DNA from: Klenkia sp. PcliD-1-E
GTDB taxonomy: Bacteria > Actinomycetota > Actinomycetes > Mycobacteriales > Geodermatophilaceae
Length of the DNA: 48,949 nucleotides
Assembly (NCBI RefSeq): GCF_024124375.1
Contig: NZ_JAMXRZ010000017.1
Location: forward strand, 1 to 48,949
Reading direction: 5' to 3'
Both the position numbers and the translations under genes were made by a program. A model generated the notes under the pieces. The model was not told where the DNA came from and searched no databases. It saw only the letters and a list, made by a program, of their open reading frames with translations. Positions 1 through 9,291 of the stretch are shown here, piece by piece; the stretch's first letter is position 1, and every line of letters starts with the position of its first letter.

Positions 1-1
1 T

Positions 2-98
2 GCTCACCGCCCGCGCCCGCCGCTGGGGCTGGGCGCCGCAGGTCGGCCTGGACCGCGCGCTGGCCGAGCTGCGGGCCGGGCTCAGCCGCCCGTCGTGA
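2..98 (+). CDS. 3' end of an unidentified gene (partial)
   Basis: Only the last 31 codons and the TGA (96-98) lie in the window; the reading frame has codons beginning at position 3. The tail contains RRWGWAPQVGLDRALAEL, which is loosely like the C-terminus of extended SDR sugar-nucleotide epimerases (a GW-P-V-L-AL pattern), but that is too little to name the gene. Its stop overlaps the GTG start of the next gene (GTGA at 95-98), so the two are probably translationally coupled and co-transcribed. Confidence 0.5.
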   Translation, partial: LTARARRWGWAPQVGLDRALAELRAGLSRPS

Positions 99-1183
99 GC
101 GCGCCCGGCCCGGCGACGATGACCGCCGCTCTGCTGACGGCGTTCGGCGGCCCGGACGTCCTCGCCGTCCGGCACGACGTGCCGGTGCCGGCGCCGGGCC
201 CGGGCGAGGCCCGGGTCCGGGTCCGCGCCGCGGCGCTCAACAACACCGACGTGTGGACCCGCGAAGGGGCCTACGGGACGGCGGAGGACCCGGACGCGCA
301 GGCGGGCTGGCTGGGGCCGGTCGACTTCCCCCGCATCCAGGGTGCGGACGTCGCCGGGGTCGTGGACGCCGTCGGCCCAGGCGTCACCCCGGGGCTCGTC
401 GGGCGCCGGGTGCTGCTGGACCCCGCCCGCTACGCCGACGACGGGCCGCACGCGCCGGTCGTGGCCGTGCTGGGCAGCGAGTTCGACGGGGGCTTCGCGG
501 AGTTCGTGGTCGTCGACGCGCTGCGGGCGCACGACGTCACCACGTCGCCGTTGAGCGACGAGCAGCTCGCCTGCCTGCCCATCGCCTACGGCACCGCCAC
601 GGGGATGCTCGAGCGGGCCGGGGTCAGCAGCGGGCAGACCGTCCTGGTCACCGGGGCCTCGGGCGGGGTGGGGCTGGCCGCGGTGGCCCTCGCCGCCGCC
701 CGGGGGGCCGACGTCACCGCGGTGACCAGCGCCGCCAAGGCGTCCGCGGTGCGGGAGGCGGGTGCGACCACCACCGTGGACCGGGCGGGCTCGCCGCGGG
801 ACGTCGTCGCCGCCGTGCGCGCGGTGCACCCGGACGGTGTCGACGTCGTGGTGGACGTGGTCGGGGGTGACCAGCTCGGTCAGCTGGTCGACGTCCTGCT
901 GCCCGGAGGACGGGCGGTGGTGGCCGGTGCCGTCGCCGGGCCGGTCACCACGCTCGACCTGCGGCGGCTCTACCTGCACAACCGGCAGCTCGTGGGGTCC
1001 ACGATGCACACCGCGGCGCACTTCGCGAGGCTGGTCGAGCACGCCCGGTCCGGCGACGTCCGGCCCCGGGTGGCGGCCCGCTACCCGCTCGCCGAGATCC
1101 ACCGGGCACAGGAGCGGTTCCTGCGCCGCGACCACGTGGGCAAGGTCGTGCTGGTCCCCGAGGAGGCCTCACCGGACCGCTGA
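95..1183 (+). CDS. MDR-family oxidoreductase, quinone oxidoreductase-like
   Basis: The 362-residue protein has the medium-chain dehydrogenase/reductase layout: a GroES-like N-terminal half (ALNNTD, then IQGADVAGVV) and a Rossmann NAD(P)H-binding half with GASGGVGLAAVALA at about residues 186-199. The Cys/His ligands of zinc alcohol dehydrogenases are not evident, so a zinc-less quinone/enone reductase activity is more likely than alcohol oxidation; the substrate cannot be told. The GTG at 95 overlaps the upstream stop as GTGA. An in-frame ATG at 119 would give a start eight codons later and cannot be excluded. It ends 14 bp from the convergent DUF1697 gene. Confidence 0.8.
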   Translation: MSAPGPATMTAALLTAFGGPDVLAVRHDVPVPAPGPGEARVRVRAAALNNTDVWTREGAYGTAEDPDAQAGWLGPVDFPRIQGADVAGVVDAVGPGVTPGLVGRRVLLDPARYADDGPHAPVVAVLGSEFDGGFAEFVVVDALRAHDVTTSPLSDEQLACLPIAYGTATGMLERAGVSSGQTVLVTGASGGVGLAAVALAAARGADVTAVTSAAKASAVREAGATTTVDRAGSPRDVVAAVRAVHPDGVDVVVDVVGGDQLGQLVDVLLPGGRAVVAGAVAGPVTTLDLRRLYLHNRQLVGSTMHTAAHFARLVEHARSGDVRPRVAARYPLAEIHRAQERFLRRDHVGKVVLVPEEASPDR

Positions 1184-1197
1184 GCGGTGGCAGGTCG

Positions 1198-1713
1198 TCA
1201 GCCGGGGCCGAACTTCTGCACCAGGGCGGTCAGCGTCGGGATCCCCCGGGACGACGCCGGTGCGCCGGTGAGCCGCTCGACCACCGGCGTGGCGTTCGAC
1301 TCCCGGTCGCGCTCGTTCACGGTGACCGCCCAGCCGGGGCCCGCCTGCAGCACCCGGCAGCGGCGGCGCGCCGCCTCCTGCCGGGTGCGCTCGTCGAGGG
1401 GGATGGTCACCGGCGCGTGCAGGGTGAGCTCCCGCCGGCCCGCGTCGGGTGCGCCGCCGTGCTCGGCCACGACGGCGGCGACGTCGTCCAGGGACACCAC
1501 GAACACGTCCCGACGGACGCCGGTGCTGGCGGCGAGCGCGTCCGCGACGTCCTGGGCTGCCCCGGGGTCGCCGTCGAACACCACGGTGCCGTTGCTCCGG
1601 AACGCCGCAGGGTCGCCGCACCCGGCCGCCTCGAACGCGGCGAGCAGGTCGGCGGTCCTCACGTGGCCGCGCTGGCCCTGGTTGAGGTTGCGGATGAACG
1701 CGACGTGGCGCAC
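1198..1713 (-). CDS. DUF1697 family protein
   Basis: The 171-residue product begins MRHVAFIRNLNQGQRGHVR and continues with LLAAFEAAGC and FRSNGTVVFDG, the characteristic opening of DUF1697 proteins (family start usually close to a F-R-N-N pattern, then a conserved SGNVVF-like strand). No biochemical role is established for the family. The GTG start at 1713 was chosen because it puts the conserved VAFIRNLN strand at the very N-terminus and lies 4 nt after the stop of the lycopene-cyclase-like gene, so the two are probably co-transcribed leftward. Confidence 0.8.
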   Translation of the reverse strand: MRHVAFIRNLNQGQRGHVRTADLLAAFEAAGCGDPAAFRSNGTVVFDGDPGAAQDVADALAASTGVRRDVFVVSLDDVAAVVAEHGGAPDAGRRELTLHAPVTIPLDERTRQEAARRRCRVLQAGPGWAVTVNERDRESNATPVVERLTGAPASSRGIPTLTALVQKFGPG

Positions 1714-1717
1714 CGGC

Positions 1718-2917
1718 TCACCCTGCCCGTCCGGCGGCCCGGCGGGGCAGCGCCCGGACCACCCCGAGGAGCAGGGTGCGGCGGCCCGCCGGGGGCAGGG
1801 CCGCGGCCACGCGCAGCATCGCGGCGGCGACGGCGGTGGGGGAGCTGCCGACGTCGAGGTAGGCCGCCCACGCCCGCGGCGGCAGGGTGAAGAAGGCCTG
1901 GAAGAACGCGTCGGTGTCGGCCTCGTCGAGGCCCAGCAGCACCTCGCGGCCCAGGCCGAGCAGGCCCAGGGTGGCCCGGAGCCGGCGCGGGCGGACCAGC
2001 GCGGCCACCTCGGCCGGACCCGCGCCGCCGACCACGGCGTCGGCGACCACCGGACCCAGCCGCAGCGAGGTGGCCACGCTGTAGCCGGTCGCCGGGTGCA
2101 CCAGCCCGGCTGCCGCACCCACCGGCACGCCGCCGCTGCGCGCCGGGCGGGCGTCGAGCGGGATCGCCACCTTCTCGGGCTCACCCAGGCTGCGCAGGCC
2201 GTGCCGGGCGAGGTGGGCGTGCAGCCGGTCGCGCAGGGCGTGCAGCCGGACCGGTGGGCGCCCGGCCAGCGAGGTCGCCTCCAGCAGCACGGTGCCGTCG
2301 TCCATGCCCATGCCGTAGAGGAACGCCGGGGGCTGCGGGTCGGCGGGGTCGCGCAGCGCCGGCCAGTCCATGAGCAGGGCCCCGCCCTCGGGGACGACGT
2401 CGGGCACCGGGCCCGCGACCCGCTCGCCCCAGGCCCGCTGCTGGGTGGTGCCGGGTCCACCACCCCGGGCATCGACGACGACCATGCCGGTCAGCTCGGT
2501 GCCGTCGTCCAGGACGGCGACCCGGCCGTCGCGGACCTGGCCCACGCGGCCGGTGACCAGCTCGCCGCCGGCATCGCGCACCCGGTCGAGCAGCGCGGTG
2601 TGGACCAGCTCGTTGTCCAGCCGGGCGTAGGCCCGGCGCAGGTCGTGGTCGCCGGCGCCCGTGCGGACCAGGGTCGTCGGGTACCGCACACCCGCGGTCC
2701 GGCGCAGCAGGGCGGACTCGGCGTCGGCGAGCTCGTCGGCCCACAGCCCGTAGGTGTGCGTCCACGGCCGGGCCGACGGGGCGACGACGGCCACCGACAG
2801 GCCCCGGTCGGCGCAGGCCGCGGCCACCGCCAGCCCGGCCGGACCGGCCCCGGCGACGACGACGTCGCAGGGCGGGCGGGGTCCGGGCGGCACGGGTGGA
2901 CCCAACCAGATGCGCAC
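1718..2917 (-). CDS. Lycopene beta-cyclase-like FAD-dependent protein
   Basis: The N-terminus carries a dinucleotide-binding fold (VVVAGAGPAGLAVAAACADRG), followed by TYGLWADEL, a VVDARG motif, a FLYGMGMDDGTVLLEATSL block and GLVHPATGYSVATSL. These are the landmarks of CrtY/CrtL-type lycopene cyclases, membrane-associated flavoproteins that form beta-ionone rings in carotenoid synthesis. I chose GTG 2917 (399 residues), which places the FAD-binding strand near residue 14 as in the family; the open frame continues to a GTG at 3025, which would add 36 residues of unconvincing Arg/Pro-rich sequence. No other carotenoid gene is visible nearby. A related flavoprotein with another substrate remains possible. 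Confidence 0.72.
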   Translation of the reverse strand: MRIWLGPPVPPGPRPPCDVVVAGAGPAGLAVAAACADRGLSVAVVAPSARPWTHTYGLWADELADAESALLRRTAGVRYPTTLVRTGAGDHDLRRAYARLDNELVHTALLDRVRDAGGELVTGRVGQVRDGRVAVLDDGTELTGMVVVDARGGGPGTTQQRAWGERVAGPVPDVVPEGGALLMDWPALRDPADPQPPAFLYGMGMDDGTVLLEATSLAGRPPVRLHALRDRLHAHLARHGLRSLGEPEKVAIPLDARPARSGGVPVGAAAGLVHPATGYSVATSLRLGPVVADAVVGGAGPAEVAALVRPRRLRATLGLLGLGREVLLGLDEADTDAFFQAFFTLPPRAWAAYLDVGSSPTAVAAAMLRVAAALPPAGRRTLLLGVVRALPRRAAGRAG

Positions 2918-3234
2918 CGGACCGCACGCCGTGGCCACGACGAGGACCGGCCCGCTCAGCCTCCGCGTCCTGATCGCGCACCCCCGTGCCCAGCGGGGGT
3001 CCGTACGGGTACGGGGCGCCGTCACGCGTCCCCGCCGATGACCTGCACCCGTCGCACAGCACCGGTGGCCGCCGTGGCGGGGTCTGCCCCGGGCGGGGTG
3101 GTCGACCGTTCTGCTGGTCGTGGAGACGGGCGATCGACCCAGGTGCTGCAGGTGACCCCGACGGCTACGGTGACCGCCGTGGCCAGGAGCTCACCGACGG
3201 CTGGGGCCGAGGACCAGCTCGGCGCAGACGACCG

Positions 3235-4134
3235 GTGAGGACCCAGGTCCTCCCACTAGGCGAGGTCGACCCCGCGCTGGTGTTCGCCCCCCTGGCGATG
3301 CTGGGAGGCGACCCCTCCACCCGGTTGCTGCCGGGCCGGCTGGAGCGGGCGTCGCCCACCCCCGAGGGCCCCGGCACGCTGGTGGCCGAGTGGGAGCCCG
3401 GGCGCCCGGAGGTCCGCGTGCGCACAGCCGGGGACGGTGGGGCGTGGCTGGCGGCGCGGGCTCCCGACCTGCTGGGGCTGCACGACGACGCCAGCGGTTT
3501 CGCCCCGGGGTCGGGGGCGCTGCGCGAGCTGTGGCGCCGCCGCCGGGGGGACCGGGTCGGTGCGACCGGCACCCTCTGGCACGACCTGGCCTCCTTCGTG
3601 CTCCAGCAGCGGGTCACCCGGAAGGAGTCCGCGCAGCAGTGGGCGCGGTTCGTGCGCACCTTCGGTGTTCCCGCTGCCGACGCCGAGGAGTTGGTGGTCC
3701 CGCCGGCCCCCGAGGTCGTCGCGCGGCTGCCCTACGAACGGCTGCACGCGCTCGGGGTGGAACGGCGGCGGTCCGAGCACCTGGTGGCCGCAGCGCGCCG
3801 GGTCAGCACCCTGCTGCGCGCCGAGGACCTGGACCGGGCATCGACCCTGTCGGCACTGGGTGCCGTCCCCGGCATCGGGCCGTGGACGACCAGCTGCCTG
3901 TCCGCGATGACGTTCGGGGACGCCGACACCGTCATCACCGGGGACTCCGGCATCCCGGCCCGGATCGCCTGGGTCCTGGCCCGCGAGGCCCGCACCGACG
4001 ACGCCCGCATGCTGCAGCTGCTCGAGCCCCACCGCCCACACCGCTACCGGGTGCTGAGGCTGGCCTTCGCACCGGAGGTGCGCCCGCCGCGCCGGGCGCC
4101 GCGACCGTCGGCGCGCGACCTCCGCCGGCTCTGA
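3235..4134 (+). CDS. HhH-GPD DNA glycosylase (AlkA-like)
   Basis: The 299-residue protein has the helix-hairpin-helix of HhH-GPD glycosylases at about residues 209-217 (GAVPGIGPW) followed by the catalytic aspartate, Asp237, in TGDSGIP. This matches the base-excision enzymes related to 3-methyladenine DNA glycosylase II, which remove alkylated bases. The N-terminal roughly 100 residues resemble the non-catalytic domain of such proteins. The frame stays open upstream to 2986, but the GTG at 3235 gives the usual length and begins with a plausible beta strand (MRTQVLPL). It converges on recD, leaving 79 bp between stops. Confidence 0.82.
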   Translation: MRTQVLPLGEVDPALVFAPLAMLGGDPSTRLLPGRLERASPTPEGPGTLVAEWEPGRPEVRVRTAGDGGAWLAARAPDLLGLHDDASGFAPGSGALRELWRRRRGDRVGATGTLWHDLASFVLQQRVTRKESAQQWARFVRTFGVPAADAEELVVPPAPEVVARLPYERLHALGVERRRSEHLVAAARRVSTLLRAEDLDRASTLSALGAVPGIGPWTTSCLSAMTFGDADTVITGDSGIPARIAWVLAREARTDDARMLQLLEPHRPHRYRVLRLAFAPEVRPPRRAPRPSARDLRRL

Positions 4135-4213
4135 GGAGCCCCCCAGGGGATGGTGCGCCGGAGGACGGGGCGGACAGCGGCGCGCCCGTGACGGCGATGG
4201 CTGTGGCCGGGCC

Positions 4214-5992
4214 CTAGCGCCGGACGCGCCGGAGTCCACTCGCCCGGACGACTCGTCGACCGACGGCGGCACGCACCGATTCCTCGGTGCCGACCACCCG
4301 GACGCGGTCCACCGCCCGGGTGACGGCGGTGTAGAGCAGCTCCCGGGTCAGCAGCGGCGACGTCGGCGGGGGCAGCAGGACGGTGACCGCTCGGTACTGG
4401 CTGCCCTGGCTGCGGTGGACGGTGAGGGCGTGGGCGGTGGCCACGGACGACAGCCGGGACAGCGGCACCTCGGCGGTGGAGGTGCCGCGCGCGAAGGCCG
4501 CGGCCAGACCGTCCGCGCCCTGCACGACGACCCCGGTGTCGCCGTTGAACAGGTGGTTCTCGTAGTCGTTGGCCGTGATCAGCAACGGCTGCCCCGGGTA
4601 CCAGTCCGAGAACGCAAGGCCCCCGGCCGGCCGGGTCCAGCGGCTGAGCTGCTGGTTCCAGGCCGCGACGCCGTAGGGGCCCTGCCGGTGGGCGCACAGC
4701 AACCGGTGCTCACCGAGCATGCCCAGCGCGGCCACCCGGTCGCCGGCCGAGGCCGCGGCGAGCATCGGACCGGCCCCGGCGCGGACGTCGGCGGCCAGGC
4801 CGTCGGTGTCCTCGTCCCGGCTCAGGCCGTCGGTGGCCTCGATCAACCGCACCACCTCGTCGGCGTCGCCGGTCCGGATGGCCTCGGCCACGGCGCCGAT
4901 GGCGGCACCGAAGCGGTGCGTCTCGCGGAGCCGGACCACCCCGTTCGTCAGCTGCCGGAGCTCGTCGGGGTCGAGAGCGGCGGCGGTCGCGCCCGGCACG
5001 TCGGGCCCGGGCCCTGCACCGGCGGAGGGCCGGTGCACCAGGTCGCTCAGCACGGCGCCGGCCTCGACGGGGGTCAGCTGGTCGGGGTCGCCGACCAGGA
5101 CCAGACGAGCGGTCGGGCGGACCGCCTCCAGCAGCCGGGCCATGAGGGTCAGCGGCACCATCGAGGACTCGTCCACCACGACGACGTCGAAGGGCAGCCG
5201 GTTGGCGGCATCGTGCCGGAAGCGGCTCCGGCTGTCGGGACGCCAGCCCAGCAACCGGTGCAGGGTCGAGGCGGTGAGGTCCAGCGGCAGCCCGATCGCC
5301 GCCGCCTGGGCCTGCACGGACTCCTGCAGGCGGGCCGCGGCCTTGCCGGTGGGCGCGGCCAGGGCGATGCGGGGCACCGGGCCGGGTTGGTCCAGCAGCA
5401 GCTTGAGCAGCCGGGCGACCGTGTGGGTCTTGCCGGTGCCCGGACCGCCGGTGATGACGCTGACCCACCGGCCGGCTGCGACGGCGGCCGCCAGCCGCTG
5501 GCGGTCGGCGCCCGCCTCCAGGAACAGTCCGTCGAGGGGAGCGAGGTCGACCGGTGGGGGCGCCTGGGCGGCCCGGTCGTCGAGCTCGCGCCGGACCAGC
5601 TCCTCCTGCTGCCAGTACCGGTCGAGGTAGAGCAGACCGTCGACCAGCCGCAGCGGGCGCCAGGTGGGGTCGGTGCCGAGCGCGACCAGCGGGCTGCGCT
5701 CGACCGCGGACCAGTCGGTCGGCCAGGGCAGGGTGATGGGGTCGGTGACGGCGTCGGCGTCGGCGTCCGACGGGGTCTCCTCGGGCACCACGGTCCCGGC
5801 GACCGAGGAGAGCTCGACGCACACCGATCCGGTGCGCACCCCGCGCACGGCGAGCGCGACGGCCAGCAACACCGTCTCGTCGGCCTCGCCGCCGAGGCGG
5901 GCGAGCCGGAGGGCGACGTGGACGTCGGCCGGGACCAGGACCCCGGCCTCGGCGAAGGTGCGCAGCAGCCCCGTGGCGCGGACCGGGATCAC
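4214..5992 (-). CDS. recD: RecBCD subunit RecD (5'-3' helicase)
   Basis: The 592-residue protein is a superfamily 1B helicase: Walker A GGPGTGKT at 182-189, an APTGKAAARLQ motif, a VVVDESSMV Walker B, a GDPDQLTPV motif III, and the C-terminal ALTVHRSQGSQY and YTAVTRA motifs. An N-terminal RecD-type domain of about 150 residues (LLYLDRYWQQE) precedes it. RecD is the fast 5'-3' motor of the RecBCD nuclease/helicase used in double-strand break repair and in degrading foreign linear DNA. GTG 5992 overlaps the recB stop as GTGA, which decides the start. It is the last gene of the operon. Confidence 0.93.
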   Translation of the reverse strand: MIPVRATGLLRTFAEAGVLVPADVHVALRLARLGGEADETVLLAVALAVRGVRTGSVCVELSSVAGTVVPEETPSDADADAVTDPITLPWPTDWSAVERSPLVALGTDPTWRPLRLVDGLLYLDRYWQQEELVRRELDDRAAQAPPPVDLAPLDGLFLEAGADRQRLAAAVAAGRWVSVITGGPGTGKTHTVARLLKLLLDQPGPVPRIALAAPTGKAAARLQESVQAQAAAIGLPLDLTASTLHRLLGWRPDSRSRFRHDAANRLPFDVVVVDESSMVPLTLMARLLEAVRPTARLVLVGDPDQLTPVEAGAVLSDLVHRPSAGAGPGPDVPGATAAALDPDELRQLTNGVVRLRETHRFGAAIGAVAEAIRTGDADEVVRLIEATDGLSRDEDTDGLAADVRAGAGPMLAAASAGDRVAALGMLGEHRLLCAHRQGPYGVAAWNQQLSRWTRPAGGLAFSDWYPGQPLLITANDYENHLFNGDTGVVVQGADGLAAAFARGTSTAEVPLSRLSSVATAHALTVHRSQGSQYRAVTVLLPPPTSPLLTRELLYTAVTRAVDRVRVVGTEESVRAAVGRRVVRASGLRRVRR

Positions 5993-8900
5993 GGCCGCCC
6001 CGCCAGGAGGTCCGACAGCCCGGTGACCAGCGCTGGGGGTGGCTGCCAGGTGAAGACCCCCGCGCCGGGCTCGGCGTCGGGGCCGGCCATCCCGCGGACG
6101 AACAGGTACAGCACCGGACCCAGGTGGCGGGCCGGGTCGTAGCCGGGCTGCCGCCAGCGGAGGAAGCGGTGCAGCGCCGCGGAGTACAGCAGCGCCTGGA
6201 GCACGTAGTGCGCCGACTGCATCTCCTCGGCCATCGCGTCGGCGCGGTAGTGGCCGGTCGTCAGCGGCTCGGGTCCCAGCCGGTTGGTCTTGTAGTCGAC
6301 CACCGCGTACCGGGGTCCGTCCGGACCGTGCAGCCGGAGGACGGCGTCGATGCTGCCGGTCAGGAACCCGCGCAGGGCGTGGGGCTCCACGGTCGCGAGC
6401 AGGTCGGCGTACCCCTGGACCGGGCCCAGGTCGTGCCCGCGCAGCAACGCGACCACGTCGCCGAGGGTGGCGTGCGGGACGGCGCGGTCGCCCCCGGCGA
6501 GCGGCAGCTCGAAGTCCAGCTCGGCCAGGCGGTCGGGCGCCGCCACGGATGCCAGGGTCGTCCCCGCGCCGTCCAGCGGGGTGTCCAGGACCGGGCGCAG
6601 CGCCTGCGCCAACGGACCCGGCGCGACCCCGGGCACGAGGAACCGGGCCACCGCGTCCGCGCAGCGCTCCTCCAGGTCGACGTGGTCGGGCTGCTCCAGG
6701 ACTGCGTGCACCAGGGTGCCGAACGCGGCGCCACCCGGGAGCTCGCCGAAGGGTGAGGGCAGGCCGTCGGGCACGGCGGCCACCGGCAGCTCGGCCACGT
6801 CGTCGCGCTCGTCGTCGACGCCGGCGACCTCGGGCTCGCTGGAGGGCGGGGCGGCGTGCGCGAGGTCGTGGGCATCGCGGGTCAGCGAGCTGTAGGACGT
6901 GCGTCGCCACGCGTCGTCCAGGGTGCGGGTGAAGTGGCTGACCGACAGCGGGGGAGGGGCGCCGGTGCCCGTCGCCCAGACCGGCCGGCGGACCCGGTCG
7001 ACCTCGGTGGTGCTGATCAGGCCCTGCGAGTCGCGGGCGAGCGCCTCGAACCGCGAGGCCACGACGGCGTCGTCCGGCACCGGGACCGAGGCGGCCGGTT
7101 CGGTGCCGGCGGGTGCGCCGCCGAGCAGCAGCCGGTGCAGCGGTGCGCACTTCGTGGTGGCGCCGGGCGCCCAGTGCGCGACGACCTGGCAGGCGGCCCG
7201 CGTGAGGGCGACGTAGAGCAACCGCAGGTCCTCGCCGAACTCCTCGGCGTCGTGCTGCGCGCGGGCCGTGGTGTAGTCACCGGCCGCCGTGCCGCCGACG
7301 TGCAGCACCCGCGCGCCGTCGCCGTCGTGCAGCCGGAGCACCTCGGGGTCGCGCGGGACCCACCGGTCCCAGCCGAAGGGCACGTGGACGACGGGGAACT
7401 CCAGCCCCTTGCTGACGTGCACCGTCATCACCTGCACGGCCGCCGCGTCGGACTCCAGGCGGCGGCTGCGCTCCTCAGTGCCCTCGGCGTCGGCCCGGGC
7501 GATGCGGCGCCGCAGCCACTCCACCAGCGCCGTGAGGCCGAGGGACTCGCGCAGCGCGGCCGCGTGCAGGACCTGCCCGACGTGCCGCAGGTCGGTCAGC
7601 ACGCGTTCCCCGTCGGGGCGCTGCAGCACCCGGGCCGGCAGGCCCTCCTCGGCGGTGAGCACCTCGGCGAAGGCCGCGACGCCCTGGGTGGTCAGCAGGT
7701 CGGCCCAGCGGCGCAGCCGTGGCCCGAGCTCGTCGGTGACGGCGTCCCCGCGCCGGTCGAGGGTGTGCTCGTCGAGGGGCAGGAAGACCGACAGTGCGGC
7801 GGCGCGCACCCGGCCCGCGCGGTGGGGCTGCTCGAGGGCCTCGAGGAGGACCAGCCAGGACCGGGCCGAGTCGGTGGCGAAGACGCTGCCACCGCCGGTC
7901 ATGACCGACGGCACGCCGGCCGCCCGCAGCGCGTCCCGGACGAGGTGGCCCTGCTTGTTCGTGCGGACCAGCACCGCGACGTCCCCCGGCCGGACCGGCC
8001 GGCCCTCGAGCCGGGCCGGTCCCGCGAGGAGGTCGACGACGTCGGCGGCCACGTCGGCGGCCACGGCGGCACGCAGCCTGTCCAGCTTGGGGAACCCTCC
8101 GCGGCGGACCGGGCCGTGGCCGCGGCTGCGCAGCCTGCGCAGCCGCAGCGGCGCCCCGGCGCCGGTCAGCCGGGCCTCCGGGTGCGCCGACCCCACCGGT
8201 CGCACGACGATCCGCGGGTCACCGAGCGCCACCCCGCCGAGCACCTGGTCCAGGGCGCTCACCAGGTGCTGGTCGCTGCGCCAGTTGGTGCCGAGGGTCT
8301 CCCGGCGCCCGGCGACGGCGGCCGCGGCCAGGTAGGTGGTCACATCACCGCCGCGGAAGCCGTAGACGGCCTGCTTCGGGTCGCCGATGAGGACCAGCAC
8401 GGTGTGGCCGTGGAACGCCCGGCGCAGCACCTCCCACTGCACCGGGTCGGTGTCCTGGAACTCGTCGACCATCACGACCCGGTAGCGGTCCCGCACCCGC
8501 GCGCACGCGACGTCGCCGTGCTCGGGGTCGGCGAGCGCGTCGCGCAGCAGGGTCAGCCAGTCGTCGTAGTCGACCAGGCCGAGCCGCCGCTTGCGCTCCT
8601 CGACCTCGTCGCGCACGGCCTGGGCGGCCCGGCGCCGGCGACCGGCGACGCCGGGGTCGTCGACGGGCTCGAGCCGGGCCTGCCGGTCGCTGCCGACCGC
8701 GGCCCGGCCGAGCGCCAGCAGCTCGGCGTGCTGCAGGAACGGCGGGGCCGGCTGGCCGGCGGGGGCGAAGGTGCGCAGGTACAGGTCACCGACGACCTCC
8801 TGCACCAGGTCGTCGACGTCCTCGGTGAAGGTCGCCGTCGGGTCGGCGTCGGCGACCACGCCGAGCCCGGCGAGCATCTGGGAGCAGAAGGAGTGCGTGG

Positions 8901-9291
8901 TGGCGATGGTGGCCGCGTCGAAGTCGGTCAGCGCCCGCACCAGGCGTGCCCGGCGCTGCTCGACGTCGGCGTCGTCGCCGGCGGCCAGCAGCCGCAGCAG
9001 GGCGTCCGGCGACGACCGGGCAGCCGACGGGTCCCGCAGGCCGGCCTCGGCGGACACCATCCGCTCGCGGACCCGGTCGCGCAGCTCCCGGGAGGCGGCG
9101 TTGCCGAAGGTGACCAGCATGATCTCGGACAGCTGGGCGTGACCCTCGGCGACGAAGCGGGTGGCCAGGGCGGCGATGGTGAATGTCTTGCCGGTGCCCG
9201 CGCTGGCCTCGAGCACCGTGGTGCCGGTGGGCAGCGGCCCGCAGACGTCGAAACCGTCGGTGGCTGAGGTCGAGCTGCTCGGTGTGGTCAC
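5989..9291 (-). CDS. recB: RecBCD subunit RecB (3'-5' helicase and nuclease)
   Basis: The 1100-residue protein has a UvrD/RecB helicase core: Walker A ASAGTGKT at 29-36, VMVDEFQDTDPVQWEVL, GDPKQAVYGFRG, and a C-terminal helicase block with MTVHVSKGLEFPVV. It ends in a RecB-family nuclease domain with Asp982 in GSIDAV and Asp999-Tyr1000-Lys1001 in VVDYKTN, so the nuclease looks intact. Together with RecC and RecD it processes DNA ends. GTG 9291 was chosen because it overlaps the recC stop as GTGA, although the frame is open to 9369. The length is slightly shorter than E. coli RecB (about 1180). Confidence 0.93.
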   Translation of the reverse strand: MTTPSSSTSATDGFDVCGPLPTGTTVLEASAGTGKTFTIAALATRFVAEGHAQLSEIMLVTFGNAASRELRDRVRERMVSAEAGLRDPSAARSSPDALLRLLAAGDDADVEQRRARLVRALTDFDAATIATTHSFCSQMLAGLGVVADADPTATFTEDVDDLVQEVVGDLYLRTFAPAGQPAPPFLQHAELLALGRAAVGSDRQARLEPVDDPGVAGRRRRAAQAVRDEVEERKRRLGLVDYDDWLTLLRDALADPEHGDVACARVRDRYRVVMVDEFQDTDPVQWEVLRRAFHGHTVLVLIGDPKQAVYGFRGGDVTTYLAAAAVAGRRETLGTNWRSDQHLVSALDQVLGGVALGDPRIVVRPVGSAHPEARLTGAGAPLRLRRLRSRGHGPVRRGGFPKLDRLRAAVAADVAADVVDLLAGPARLEGRPVRPGDVAVLVRTNKQGHLVRDALRAAGVPSVMTGGGSVFATDSARSWLVLLEALEQPHRAGRVRAAALSVFLPLDEHTLDRRGDAVTDELGPRLRRWADLLTTQGVAAFAEVLTAEEGLPARVLQRPDGERVLTDLRHVGQVLHAAALRESLGLTALVEWLRRRIARADAEGTEERSRRLESDAAAVQVMTVHVSKGLEFPVVHVPFGWDRWVPRDPEVLRLHDGDGARVLHVGGTAAGDYTTARAQHDAEEFGEDLRLLYVALTRAACQVVAHWAPGATTKCAPLHRLLLGGAPAGTEPAASVPVPDDAVVASRFEALARDSQGLISTTEVDRVRRPVWATGTGAPPPLSVSHFTRTLDDAWRRTSYSSLTRDAHDLAHAAPPSSEPEVAGVDDERDDVAELPVAAVPDGLPSPFGELPGGAAFGTLVHAVLEQPDHVDLEERCADAVARFLVPGVAPGPLAQALRPVLDTPLDGAGTTLASVAAPDRLAELDFELPLAGGDRAVPHATLGDVVALLRGHDLGPVQGYADLLATVEPHALRGFLTGSIDAVLRLHGPDGPRYAVVDYKTNRLGPEPLTTGHYRADAMAEEMQSAHYVLQALLYSAALHRFLRWRQPGYDPARHLGPVLYLFVRGMAGPDAEPGAGVFTWQPPPALVTGLSDLLAGRP

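Noticed and set aside
1187-3238. Long plus-strand open frame opposite DUF1697 and the lycopene-cyclase-like gene
   Set aside because: Arg/Gly/His-rich translation typical of antisense frames in high-GC DNA; the minus-strand genes have clear motifs.
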